Made by a program: the position numbers and the translations under genes
The notes under the pieces: model-generated
Seen by the model: only the letters and a program-made list of their open reading frames with translations
Told to the model about the DNA's origin: nothing
The model's database searches: none
Origin: Aurelia coerulea
Taxonomy: Eukaryota; Cnidaria; Scyphozoa; Semaeostomeae; Ulmaridae
Assembly: GCA_039566865.1 (NCBI GenBank)
Contig: CM076955.1
Span: forward strand, 9,612,501-9,676,500
Length of the DNA: 64,000 nucleotides
Direction of reading: 5' to 3'
Shown: positions 42,793 to 53,479 of the stretch, piece after piece
How the letters are laid out: every line of letters starts with the position of its first letter
Numbering within the stretch: position 1 is the first letter of the stretch

Positions 42793-43591
42793 GTGGGAAA
42801 ATCACCCCTATTTTCAAATCAGGCAATCCGGCACAATGTTGGCAACTATACGCCTTTCACGGTAATTCCTGCTCTATCAGATCTAAGTTATCTGATCATT
42901 TATAATCAACTGTCCCAGTACCTTGAATCGAATGGCCACATCAGTTTCGGTTTAGACAAGGGAGATCTACGCAATATGCAGGTACCTTACTGTCAGAAAA
43001 GGTTAGACAGAGCGTTGGAAAGGGCTACTTTGTGGCGCTGTCTATATTGACCTCTGTAAAGCCTTCGACACGGTACGTGTCATGCAACCTTGCTGGAAAA
43101 ATTACCAAGTTATGGCATAGATGATGTGGAATCATTACAATGGATAGATGATTATCTCTTTAATAGGAAACAATAAGAAATCTTTGATAACACCAGCTCA
43201 TGCGAAGAAAACGTTACATGTGTGGTGTACCACAAGGATCCGTCCTGGGGTCCCTTCTCTTTGGGCTGATAATCAACGACATCCATATTCCGCTCACTGA
43301 TGCTGGCATTATATTATATGCCGACGATACTGTTTACATTGTGCAAGAAAGAACTCAAATGAAATAGAACATTTACTTAAACAGTGAACTGCAGAAAGTT
43401 GCAGACTGGCTAGATGAAAATAACCTGTTCGTTAACTTGAAAAAAGGTAAAACTTAATTTGTGCTATATGGATCACATCAAAAGTTGTCCAAACAGCCAA
43501 ACGTGGACATCAAAATCTACAATCAAACTATTCATGAGACAAAATCATACAAGTACCGTGGTGTAGATTTGGATAACCATATGAACCTACA
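42793..43591 (+). pseudogene. degenerate LINE RT, interrupted twice
   Basis: Fragments in shifting frames give RHATLLEKLPSYGIDDVESL, CGVPQGSVLGP-like sequence, YADDTVYIVQE (palm YADD) and KVADWLDENNLFVNLKKGK, then YKYRGVDLDNHMNLH. The frame resumes after the 43592-46264 element with HLENVYKNASARVNFLSRIR (46266-46377), and a weak continuation follows the 46378-46948 element. Numerous frameshifts and stops make it an old relic. It differs from the 25196 and 47636 RTs. Confidence 0.65.
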
Positions 43592-46264
43592 CACAGTGAT
43601 CCAGAGCATGGAATAAATGCCAAAACACAAATAGTTGCAAATGCAAAAATGTTCAAATCTACCATAGAGAGGACACTTTGAGCTATTCAGAACAAAAATC
43701 CGTATAGAAATTGGACCAACGAGTGCAGAGAAATTGCACTTTGAAGTTGACAAAAATTGCCAGGCCATGTTTTTGTTTACATTTCCGGTGTATCACTTTT
43801 AAAATGGGCCTAAACCAACAATTTCAAGTTTTCATTTCTCCAGTTGTATTCATCCGATTTCAATAAACCTTTTTTTTAATTGACCCTCAATGTCTGCGCA
43901 ATTATACAACGTATCAGTTCCATGAACTTACATCAATTTAATTGTTTATTTTGCACATATTTGTCAGGGGTATATTTAGCAGCAGAACTACTCGAGACCC
44001 CTACATTTCTTCTTTCCTAGTGTAAACAAAAAAAGGGAGAAAAAAAGAGTCTTAAAACTCATTTCGCACTAAACTTGAGGTATCGATGAAGGTTTCTGCC
44101 AAAGGGTTCGTTCATGTTCGTACAGGTAAACATTTTATAGCTGATATAAAAAATCGAGTCATTTAGGCCTATGTATGATATTTTCTGTCATTTTCAATGA
44201 TAGAATGTATATTTTTTTCTGGGTGGTTCCAATGCATAGTTTTCGTTGTAATTGCACAGCTTTAATAGCGAGGGTTTAAATTCTAAATAAAAAGAGGCAT
44301 TATTTCATTACCTAACAATCACATTAACATTTAAATGACTTAATCGTACACGGCTTTAACATGGTTTACACTAAAATCACAGCAACAAGCATCTTATGTT
44401 TATGACTGTTAAGATACAAAGCTTTGGCTTGAGGTCCATCTTTTGATCATGGAAACTGCACTAATAGGTTATAGTAAGGTGTGGTGTGCGGCAAAAGGAT
44501 TTCTGTCATGAGCTAATCCCAGAATTTAGGGAAGATTTGATACCTAATCTTTGAATACGAGTAACGTTTCGACAAAAAAATGTTTCGCTGCAAAACCACT
44601 ACAATATTTTTGTTTCACGTAAACAAAGCATTAGCAGGACTTTAAATTACCTAACATTGTCCGAATTTTTCGTAAATGATAAGCCCCAGTACCAGAAAAT
44701 TCACAACAAGATTATGAAAGTATAGCCCGTTTCCATAATTTCTGACAAAAACTCCCCTAAATGCCTATAGGACCAGAAATTTGAGAACCCCTCGCCTGGA
44801 CTTTTAGTCTATAAAGTGCACTTCTGTTGTATAAGTCTTGAGAAACCAACTTTATCTTAGACTTCAAATAAAAGGTCTCACGAGCCTGAGCTTTTTGGTT
44901 CATTACATGTCGTGGCAGTGATAAAAACTATACAGTTATCATGAATTTTATGAACTTATAGTTACTCCATAGGCTGTGCATTTATCACTTTATCTTTCTT
45001 TATTCAATACCTAATGCTGAATGTAAAAAATCCAAAGGAACTTTACATTTATTTTTGGTTATGGATGAAGCAGATTACAGAATCGCACAGACTGAAACTA
45101 TGTTCTAAAAGTTATCTGCAATTTAGAAGGCTAAAACTGTCACTTCAAAGAAGACCTCTTGGTTTATAATCCAATTAGAGTTTTTGTGGAACAAGTACAT
45201 CTGAAAATTTAGAGGAACTTTTGGTTGCAGACTGTGAAAAAATTCATTGTCAGTACATCATAGCCCCTTTGTCCGCATGTTCATCAAATTTGCACCAGAT
45301 ATTGCCCATGCTAGACACGATCCATTGAAGCAACAAATTCAGGCATGAGAGACTGAGACTTTCTTTGTATCAAACCAAGAAGAAGATCTTTTTCCAAATA
45401 TGAAAAAATGAACTATAGTTAATTGATCGAACGGTGGAGTTTGGACTAAGGCCTAGTGCCCCCAAGTCATAGACAGAAAATGCTTGTCGGCTAGACTACG
45501 TTTGATCCACTTAAATGCTAATATGCTTGTTAGGTAATGACATAATTCCTCTTTTTATTTAGAATTTAAATCCTCGCTATTACAGCTGTGCAATTAAAAC
45601 GAAAACTATGCAATGGGACCACCCAAAAAGAAAACATACATTCTAATCGCGGAAAATCACAGAAAATAGCATACATAGGCCTAAATGACTCGATTTTTTA
45701 TATCAGCTATAAAATTTTTACCTGTACGAACCTGAACGAACCCTTTGGCAGAAACCTTCATCAATACCTGAAGTTTAGCGCGAAATGAGTTTTTAAGACT
45801 CCTTTTCCTCACTATTTTTGTTTGCACCAGGAAAGAAGAAATTTAGGGGTCTCGTGTAGTTCTACTGCTAAATATACCCCTTGATAAATATGTGCCAAAT
45901 AAATTGAATAAATTGATGTAAATTCATAGAACTGATACGTTGTATAATTGCGCAGACATTGAGGGTCAATTGAAAAAAAGTTTATTGAAATCGGATGAAT
46001 ACAACTGGAGAAATGAAAACTTGAAATTGTTGGTTTAGGCCCATTTCAAAAGTGATACACCGGAAATGTAAACAAAAACATGGCCTGGCAATTTTTGTCA
46101 ACTTCAAAGTGCAATTTCTCTGCACTCGTTGGTCCAATTTCTATACGGATTTTTGTTCTGAATAGTTAGAAATGCCCTCTCTATGATAGGTGTGAAAGTT
46201 GTTGCATTTGCAACGTTTTGTGTTTTGGCATTTATTCCATAATTTTGACAATCTGGATCACTGT
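43592..46264. mobile_element. 2.7-kb long-arm inverted-repeat element
   Basis: CACAGTGATCCAGAGCATGG at the left faces the complement at the right (GGATCACTGTG). The arms run about 700 bp each, with blocks such as CAATTTCAAGTTTTCATTTC and GACCCTCAATGTCTGCGCAA. A ~1.2-kb centre separates them. It sits inside an RT relic, whose reading frame resumes beyond it. No clear duplication was found (CTACAC / CTCCAT at best). Confidence 0.7.
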
Positions 46265-46377
46265 GCTCCATCGACATTTGGAAAATGTGTACAAAAATGC
46301 GTCAGCCAGAGTAAACTTTTTATCTCGTATTCGCCTTTATGTAGCAGAATCGATATTCAAAACAATGATATGTTCTA

Positions 46378-46948
46378 CCGGGTGACCCAGAAAAAAGTTC
46401 CCACTTTTGAAAATTCATAGGATCAAGAGTACTGGATGGGTTGGAATGAATCAATGTTTGCTTGACAGCCAAAAGATCGAAGTATTTTTGTGATTTTTCT
46501 CGCCTTGTTACAAGCATTGGAAAAATGGTAATTTCAAATTTAGAAAAAATTTGTGGTTGCAAAATGACTGAAAAAGGCCTGACATACGTGATCAAATTAT
46601 AAAGGACTACAACATAGAAAAAGCAATTTCTCATGGGTGAGAGATATCGTCTGCACATAATGTATTATTGCTCTTGACAGAGGTGAAGCGCTCGTGTGTA
46701 TTGTTCTGGATTAGGAGAGTCCTAACGATTTGATCAAGTGTTTTAGGCCCCTTTTCAGTCATTTTGAAAACATGAAACTTTTGTAAAGTTGAATTCACCT
46801 ATATTTGCAGTGCTCGTAAGAAGACGAGAAAAGTCACAAAAATACGTTGATCTTTTGGCTTTTAATTAGCACTTGAATCATTCAAATCCAGAAAAACTTG
46901 TTGTGCTACGAATCTTCGAAAGTGGGAACTTTTTTCTGACTCACCCGG
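46378..46948. mobile_element. CCGGGTGACCC hairpin element
   Basis: It is a 571-bp element with ends CCGGGTGACCCAGAAAAAAG and CTTTTTTCTGACTCACCCGG, and TA at 46376-46377 and 46949-46950. Arm sequences (TCAATGTTTGCTTGACAGCC, TTTTTGTGATTTTTCTCG) are shared with the larger element at 61906-62916. It is inserted in the RT relic. Confidence 0.8.
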
Positions 46949-47268
46949 TATATATTCATAATTTCTGCCGTCAATGCAGTTTTACTGAAAGCACATCAAT
47001 GAAACTTTTCCCGTCGTTCTCACGTCACATTTTGGTCTGTAAAACATCTAACTACGATTTAATAGACGAAACTACAAATTTTCACGAAGGAAGGTGGATT
47101 TAGGTCGGAATCAAACTGCTACAGACCGGTATACTGTATTAAGAGCGCTGTTTTTAATTTTCTAGCGTTTGCGGTATTTTGCTATTTTTTGGTGCGATAT
47201 TGCGGTATTTGGTGTCTTTTTCGTGCAGTATTGCGGTATTGGGACCCCCCCCCCCCCGAAGTACCCCT

Positions 47269-47385
47269 CTCTAAAGTACCTTTAGTAGTACTCTGGAGTA
47301 CCTTTAGTAGTACTCTGAAGTACCTTTAGTAGTACTCTGAAGTACTTTTAGGGGTTCTCAGAAGTACCTTTAGGGGTTTTTTTCT
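47269..47385. repeat. minisatellite B, second segment
   Basis: GAAGTACCTTTAG units continue from the CTCTAAAG duplication and stop at a T run. The T run is the 3' end (poly-A on the minus strand) of the long LINE. Confidence 0.85.
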
Positions 47386-47635
47386 ATTCATATAAAATAT
47401 TACAATACATCAATACGTTCTACCATACTATCTAATTACTATACAACAATACGGGGACGATACCATGAGGAGCAAAAGACAATGACTACCCCATGGCCAA
47501 TACATAAAGATGCACAATGTTAAACAAAAATACAAAGGAAATTAACTAAGCTAAAATAAATATTGGCTACGAATATACAATGAAACTGAAAACAAAGTAG
47601 GTGCTTATCTATGGGACTTTGCAGCAATGGAACAT

Positions 47636-49717
47636 TTAAAAGCGTTCTGTAGCATGAATGAATTTGAGGGTTGCCTCGAGTAGCTTTTTATTGTTGTCGA
47701 TGGTTAACCTTTTATCTCCATACAGAATGAATTTGAGTAAAACTTCATTTGAAAGAGAGGAAAAACCACGAGGTAGCAATATTGCATTTACACTATTGAG
47801 AAGATCAGATCTAGGCCCATTATAAGAATGGCAAAGCAGCAGGAAATGTTCCGTGTCCTCTACCCCATCATTTGCAAGACACAAGGGGTTTACTGTATCT
47901 CTGAAGTTATGCCTAAATTTGTGAAAATTTAGTTTGCTGAGTCCTACCCGTAACTGAGTGAGAATAGCTAGACCTTTTGGATCATGAATACCGTACACAG
48001 GTTCAGGAGGAGGTCGAATAAGTTTTGACAATTTCGCTTTAAAAACACACAATGAGGGTGATATTCTAATATCTGGATCAAGCGTGTTCCATTCAGATAA
48101 ACAGTCGGGATAAAAGCTATTCTTGAATCTCGTCGTTCTTGCCTTTATCTGCCCTATTATATCTGCCTTACGAAAACAATACATAGCTTGTTGCAATTTG
48201 GGAATGGGGTATCTTGTATAGTCTGGGGTAATACCGTTGACCATCTTGTAAAAAAGGACAAGGCGTCTGCTCCAACGTCTTAGGCTTAAGGATTCCCAAC
48301 CAAGCTCCTCATAGAGCTTTTCACGAGATGTTCCTTTCCATGCACCAGTCACTGCAAGTGCAGCAGAATATTGAACTGATTCAAGTTTTTCCATATGATT
48401 ATTCAGCGAGGTATCTTGACTGAATTCGCATTTTTTGGGTGGGATGTGGTAAATGACATCACCATAATCTAATTGTGGCCGCACATACAGTTTATACAAT
48501 TCAATTAAAGTGTGACGGGGCAAATACTTTGAAAGAAATTTTATCATTCCTATTCCGCGTCTGCATTTTTGTATCGCTGACTGAATGTGAGTGGCAAAGG
48601 ACAATTTAGAATCAAGAATAATGCCAAGATGTTTATGTTCATTCATTCTAATGACTGGGATATCATTGAAGAGTACTGGTGGATGATCGGCAGAAACTTT
48701 CTTTCTTGAAAAAGTCGCTTCGACTGCTTGTTTTGTTGGATCAGGATTAAATATCAAGCGCCAATCATGTGCCCAACTTTTGATGAGGTCAAGATCATGA
48801 TTCATGTCTAAAGCAGCCTGATTGGGATCACGAACAATGGTGAAGAGTGAGGTATCATCAGCAAAGAGTTTGACATTACACTTAAGATTATCTGTCAAGT
48901 CGTTGATGTACACAAGGAAGAAAAGTGGACCTAAGATGGAGCCCTGGGGGACGCCCGCAGTAACTGAACCCCATTCCGATGTTTTACCATTCAGAACTGT
49001 GCGCTGTTTTCGGTTTGCAAGGATGTTTTTGATGAGTGAAAGTAAGTTTCCTGAAATGCCACAACGACGAAGTTTATAGACAAGACCTTCGTGCCAAACC
49101 CTGTCAAATGCTTTGGATATGTCGAGATAGAAGGATCGAACATCCAGGGGTGGATTGCAATCAAAGGCAGAAAATATGGTAAGAACGAGTGACAGCAGTT
49201 GGTTTATCGTAGAATCATTAGGACAAAACCCTGATTGGTTCGGGTTTAATAATTCGTTAGCGCTTAGGTGCTCGTAAAGGGTATTATAAATTATTTTCTC
49301 AAGAATTTTCCCAAAGATTGGAAGAAGGGATATCGGACGATAATTTTGCTTCAGATGTTTACTGTTTTCCTTATGGACAGGAACAATATTTGCCTTTTTC
49401 CAGATTTCTGGGAAAATGCCATTTTCAATGCAATTTTCAAATATCATTTTAAGTGGAATCACTAAAGCATCATCACTGATCTTTATCATGCGCACTGAAA
49501 TTTCATCCCAACCATGTGCTTTATTAGGATTTAAAGATCGAATGATTTTTAATATTTTCTCATCAGAAATATGGATACTGGCCAATGTAGGGACATTACT
49601 TGTAGCAAAGTTAGGAATTTGGCTGCCTGTATCTATAGTGGTACACTGAAGAATGAAATAGTCGTTAAAGATTTGAGCCTTTGCTGTAAAATCTAGGACA
49701 AAAATGTCATTTTCCAA
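47636..49717 (-). CDS. LINE reverse transcriptase ORF
   Basis: An uninterrupted frame of 693 codons. Order of motifs: KANIVPVHKENSKHLKQNYR with PISLLPIFGKILEK (fingers), NPNQSGFCPNDSTINQL, FYLDISKAFDRVWHEGL (palm A aspartate), GVPQGSILGPLFF, VKLFADDTSLF (FADD), NEHKHLGIILDSKLSFATHI (thumb), the LESVQYSAALAVTGAW block, and a C-terminal LCLANDGVEDTEHFLLLCH that fits a Cys-His knuckle. The first methionine is not a real start; the frame continues upstream into the linker after a frameshift. The palm residues are present, so the RT itself is potentially intact. Confidence 0.9.
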   Translation of the reverse strand: MENDIFVLDFTAKAQIFNDYFILQCTTIDTGSQIPNFATSNVPTLASIHISDEKILKIIRSLNPNKAHGWDEISVRMIKISDDALVIPLKMIFENCIENGIFPEIWKKANIVPVHKENSKHLKQNYRPISLLPIFGKILEKIIYNTLYEHLSANELLNPNQSGFCPNDSTINQLLSLVLTIFSAFDCNPPLDVRSFYLDISKAFDRVWHEGLVYKLRRCGISGNLLSLIKNILANRKQRTVLNGKTSEWGSVTAGVPQGSILGPLFFLVYINDLTDNLKCNVKLFADDTSLFTIVRDPNQAALDMNHDLDLIKSWAHDWRLIFNPDPTKQAVEATFSRKKVSADHPPVLFNDIPVIRMNEHKHLGIILDSKLSFATHIQSAIQKCRRGIGMIKFLSKYLPRHTLIELYKLYVRPQLDYGDVIYHIPPKKCEFSQDTSLNNHMEKLESVQYSAALAVTGAWKGTSREKLYEELGWESLSLRRWSRRLVLFYKMVNGITPDYTRYPIPKLQQAMYCFRKADIIGQIKARTTRFKNSFYPDCLSEWNTLDPDIRISPSLCVFKAKLSKLIRPPPEPVYGIHDPKGLAILTQLRVGLSKLNFHKFRHNFRDTVNPLCLANDGVEDTEHFLLLCHSYNGPRSDLLNSVNAILLPRGFSSLSNEVLLKFILYGDKRLTIDNNKKLLEATLKFIHATERF

Positions 49718-49861
49718 AAGGGGTGGTATTATTGGAATCTTAGCTTTATTTAAGACTTTGTTTATTTAGTGACCAGTAGGTTTTTTGACCAGTTAATTTT
49801 TTTTGAGCATTTAACAGGGTTTGACCGATTTTCATAAGGTAATTATGCTTTGCATCCTCTA
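49718..49861 (-). pseudogene. LINE endonuclease-RT linker, frameshifted
   Basis: Minus-strand reading gives VEDAKHNYLMKIGQTLLNAQ and KKLTGQKTYWSLINKVLN-like sequence before joining the RT frame at about 49740. The frame differs from the endonuclease part, so at least one frameshift lies near 49860. Confidence 0.6.
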
Positions 49862-50670
49862 CTAATTTGCTTCCTTGAGAGACCATGTGCTGGATTCCTT
49901 CAAATCTTTCTTGTGGCTGACCATTTCTGATAAAGGACTTATATGCGCGATTTTTTTATGAATAAAATTTTTGATTGTCTTCATTATCCAAGGTGCCTGC
50001 CGAGGCCTTACTGTCGTGAATTTATTTGGAATAAAGTTACTAAAGATGTTCAGTAAGACTTCATTCAATATACTCACTTGCTGATTAGGACAGCTGACTT
50101 CATCCAGAGTTTTACGCCAACAAAACATTTCAAAACTTCTTCTGATGGCAATTACATTAGCTCGATCATAAAACCAAATCCTACGAGCATAGGATGGAGG
50201 GGCTAAATTGTTCACAGCTAATTTGCCATAGACAATCTGATGGTGACATTGTTCATGTAGGGTAGGGTGAACACCGGTCTCAAGGAATAAATTTGGTTGG
50301 TCCGTAAATAGCAAGTCAATACAAGACCTTGATTGCCCCATAAGATGAGTTGGTTCTGAGATCATTTGATGCAGACCAAGATCGGATGTAAACGGTTCAA
50401 AAATTTTACCCTCTTCGTTTTCAGTATCGTTCTCCCACCACTGAGGTGAGCGACAGTTAAAATCCCCTGTGACAATCACACAGTATGGATTCTCGGCAGC
50501 CATCTTCGATATCATTAGCTCAAAGCCATCCATAAAAACTTGGAATTGTTCTTGATTTTGGCTAGGACTTCTTTATAGTACTGCAAAGAAAGTTCAGTTG
50601 AAATTCACATACTATGCATTCAGGTAATGTTTCGAGGTCATGCCGTTGTTTAGCTGGAAATGATTCCTTA
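49862..50670 (-). pseudogene. LINE APE endonuclease, C-terminal two thirds
   Basis: The frame from 50533 gives CVIVTGDFNCRSPQWW (the GDFN catalytic block), SRSCIDLLFTDQPNLF and EQCHHQIVYGKL (the terminal histidine block), then FIPNKFTTVRPRQAPWI before the linker. Upstream, a different frame to about 50670 gives KESFPAKQRHDLETLPECIV and CEFQLNFLC; the expected FAVLYRSPSQNQEQF block follows after a shift near 50575 with a stop. The nuclease is therefore broken by a frameshift and separated from its N-terminus by a DNA element. Confidence 0.75.
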
Positions 50671-51359
50671 TAGTACACGCCCGACAACACCTTGCTCGAG
50701 GAGTTCAGCCTCGTTTTGATGCCCCTATACAAATGTATAGGAAAATGACCGGAAGTGAATATTTTCGCCGACTTTGAACGTTTCTTGCAGTGGTGCGATA
50801 TGATTTTTCCGCGTTAATTTAATCTTAAAAGTTAGTGAATTTATCTAAGAAATGTTTAAAACTAAAATCGTTTTGATTTAAACTTCCTGGTAAACTCCAC
50901 GCAATTTGACTGGAGTGATGGTCTTATTTTAAGAGATTTTCATCCGTATTTGGGCAAATTTTTCGAATTCATTGTTTTTGGTGACGTAAGCAGCGCCTTG
51001 AAAACCATGACATTTAGAAAATGCCGTAGATCGTAGAAATTGTTTTGAAGCGGCGTGGTCTGCTTGCTGCTTGCTTTCAAGAAAACTTTTTAATTCTGAA
51101 CGAAACGAAGCAATAAACCAATATGCAGAGCACTAGCGATCATTTTACTGCCAGTGAAGGACAAGAGAAGCTTTCATGTTCTCAAATAGGTCTCCAACCC
51201 GCCAGAAAGAAAGATCACTAAATTTCACTAAATAGACAAATTCTTGAGCTAATGCTACATTTTATCCATGAAACTGGTCGATTCGAGTGAATTTCTGTAG
51301 CCACTTAACCATCCCTTCATAAGCCACCCGTTTTTGTCCCATAGTTAAAGTAGTTTCTT

Positions 51360-51520
51360 TTCCTTTATTATCTTTATTTAATGGCCTCGGGGTAGACACA
51401 GCCTTTTGCTCCCTGGGGTTGATCGTCCTAGTAGTATTGTAGAGTAATTTTATAAGTAATGTAGTTCGTAATTTGTATTGTAAATTTTATTTGGAATATA
51501 TTATATAAAAAAAAAAAAAA
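51360..51520 (+). repeat. diverged LINE tail inside the DNA element
   Basis: ATGGCCTCGGGGTAGACACA, GCCTTTTGCTCCCTGGGGTT and GATCGTCCTAGTAGTATTGT, followed by a long A run and GAAAGAAAGAG, match the 3' tail family of 47380-47635 but are more diverged. It must have been carried in or inserted after the host element. Confidence 0.55.
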
Positions 51521-52995
51521 AGAAAGAAAGAGACAAGAAGAAGCAGCTTCCAACGAAAGAACTCGGATATTTATGGATCAAGAACTAAAATCGTTTTGTT
51601 TATGATGGCAGATGTCTTTGATGGACAAATGGATAGCAAATTATAGAAAATATGTTGTTTGTACTGGGCAAGTTCCTCTCAATTATGGAGCAACTCAATG
51701 CAGTCTGGAAATCTTCTCTTGTTGGCTCTAAAAACTCACAGACAAGGAAGATAGGGAAGGATGCTGTCTATCGAAATTGCAATGACTATTTCTGAATGGA
51801 CAACGGCAATAACTGCTTTTTGGTAATTTTCAGAAACTCATGAATAAGCATGGCAGTAGGGGCTACAGGGTGAAACGGGCGAGCTTTGTCTTCGTCTTTG
51901 CAAACAATTGTCTTTGCAGATCAAATTCAGAATAAGTTTCAGACTGTTTCAGAGTTGGAAGCATTAACATTTCAATTTTGCGATGACTCAATTGCTACTA
52001 TCTTACCATCTTCCTATCATCAGAGTAAAATCATCTGAGTATCAATTATTGGATTGCTCAAATTTTTGATATATATAATATTGTTTTTCATTGAATGCTT
52101 TGTTTGCAACAGTCAAGTTCCATCAGTTTTGCATCAGTCTTCAGGCATTGAAAAAGCAAGAATTGCAGTCTTTTGTGGTTGTTGTCAAATGCTTCTTCAA
52201 GGTTGGGCTTGATTGGTAAGGGATAATCTTGTTCTGTTTGGGTCCTAAAATAAAACAGAGACAATATTATTTCCTCCTACTAAAAATGTTTGCTGCATAG
52301 CAAATTTCACTTTGTCTCATAGAGAATTGCATGTACAGAAAAGGGCAGCAAACCAAAATAGGAGATGTCTTTTGCAAACTTAAATCAGAGCAGCAATACC
52401 CTGCTCAAGAAAAAGAAAACAGATTTAAGGGCAAGTAATTGCAGTAAACTATCGTATTTATAGGCAAAATAATCAAAAGCTGATAATTTTTTGTACAAGG
52501 TAGCCTTGATAACATTGTTTTAGTAAGCAAATCTCCTATTTCTAGGTCAGAGCTTCCCCATTAGTCTTGAAGAAAATAAGCAACAATGCAACTTTATGTT
52601 TGTTTACAGTTAGGCCAAACCCGACGAAAAGTTCTCTGAGAGCGAAGTCAAAGTTTTGTTATTATTCTCATTGCTCTGGTGGCCAAAACAGCTAGCAAGT
52701 ACTCTAAAATACTTTCATTTCTGAAAACATCACATTAAGTTCAAAAGTGATACATTCAACCAAGGTTAACGTTTGTTTTCTGACCAAAAAGCAGACAAGT
52801 TTGTAAAAGGAAGCACGTAAAGTTAACGCAGATTAAGTAGTCATGGCTCTGGAGGAAAAATTGCCTTTGAAAATTGTGGGAAACCGGCAAAGGCTACAGC
52901 AAAACAGGCAACATTCCTAGAAACTAGATGCTTACAGCTATTGCGTTACATCTCCAAATTGAGAATTGCTGTCTTAGTTTAGAAAATATTGGAGT

Positions 52996-53220
52996 TTGAA
53001 AAAAATTTGGCTAAATTTAGGCCAACAAAAGTTCATTTTCTTGAAACTGCAAGCCGAAGTTCAAGACGAGAAAAAGACAAGTTTATTTCGTCAACAATTG
53101 GCGAAAGGTAGCAAAATAGGACAAAACGACATCGAGGAATCCAAAACTTTCAACAAACTTTCCATGAAACAAAGGACAAACGTTAAATTTATGATAAAGT
53201 CTGCTTACCTGCTGTGCTGA
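52996..53220 (+). other. unidentified 74-codon frame
   Basis: A charged, helix-prone peptide: LQAEVQDEKKTSLFRQQLAK, GSKIGQNDIEESKTFNKLSM and KQRTNVKFMIKSAYLLC, then stop. A second frame begins at 53230 and CAGCTATTGCGTTA occurs both before (52936) and after (53322) it, so the region contains a decayed direct repeat. No family was recognised. Confidence 0.25.
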
Positions 53221-53479
53221 ATCCTGAGTTTGGAAACAGAGTTGTCCACGGCCTTTGAAAAATATGAAAAACCAAGGAGCTCTGAGTCCAAAATGCTCAA
53301 AGAACTTGAAAGAGCGAAGATACAGCTATTGCGTTATATCTCGATATTTTGCTTTGGGACACTTGGGACGCCTGCTGACGCCATTTATCACAAAATTTTA
53401 CTTTCGCGCCACAGCTTTCTTGCAAGAGAGGCCGGAAGTGACGTCAGAATTCAGGCTTGGTGTTGTCGGGCGTGTAGTA

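Larger units (their letters stand above)
42434..47268. mobile_element. 4.8-kb hAT-like element, 8-bp duplication
   Basis: The ends AGGGGTACTTCGGGG and CCCCCGAAGTACCCCT are inverted, and CTCTAAAG duplicates exactly at 42426-42433 and 47269-47276. Removing the element leaves an in-phase minisatellite unit. Subterminal GCGGTATTGCGGTATC copies occur about eight times at the left and four or more at the right, in the same strand orientation. An 8-bp duplication with central TA fits hAT insertion. No hAT transposase is visible; the interior is an RT relic with two more hairpin elements inserted. Confidence 0.72.
50674..53476. mobile_element. 2.8-kb DNA element splitting the LINE
   Basis: The 18-bp ends TACACGCCCGACAACACC and GGTGTTGTCGGGCGTGTA are perfect inverted repeats. 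They sit exactly where the endonuclease reading frame breaks off (KNNHPQNIK) and resumes (YKESFPAK), with about six codons of the conserved block missing. A possible TA duplication lies within the ends. The interior holds a LINE tail at 51360-51520, an A run near 51510 and a coiled-coil-like open frame at 52996-53220 of unknown origin. No transposase was recognised. Confidence 0.7.

Noticed and set aside
42434..47268. LTR retrotransposon interpretation
   Set aside because: Ends are inverted, not direct, and the internal RT is of LINE type and degenerate.
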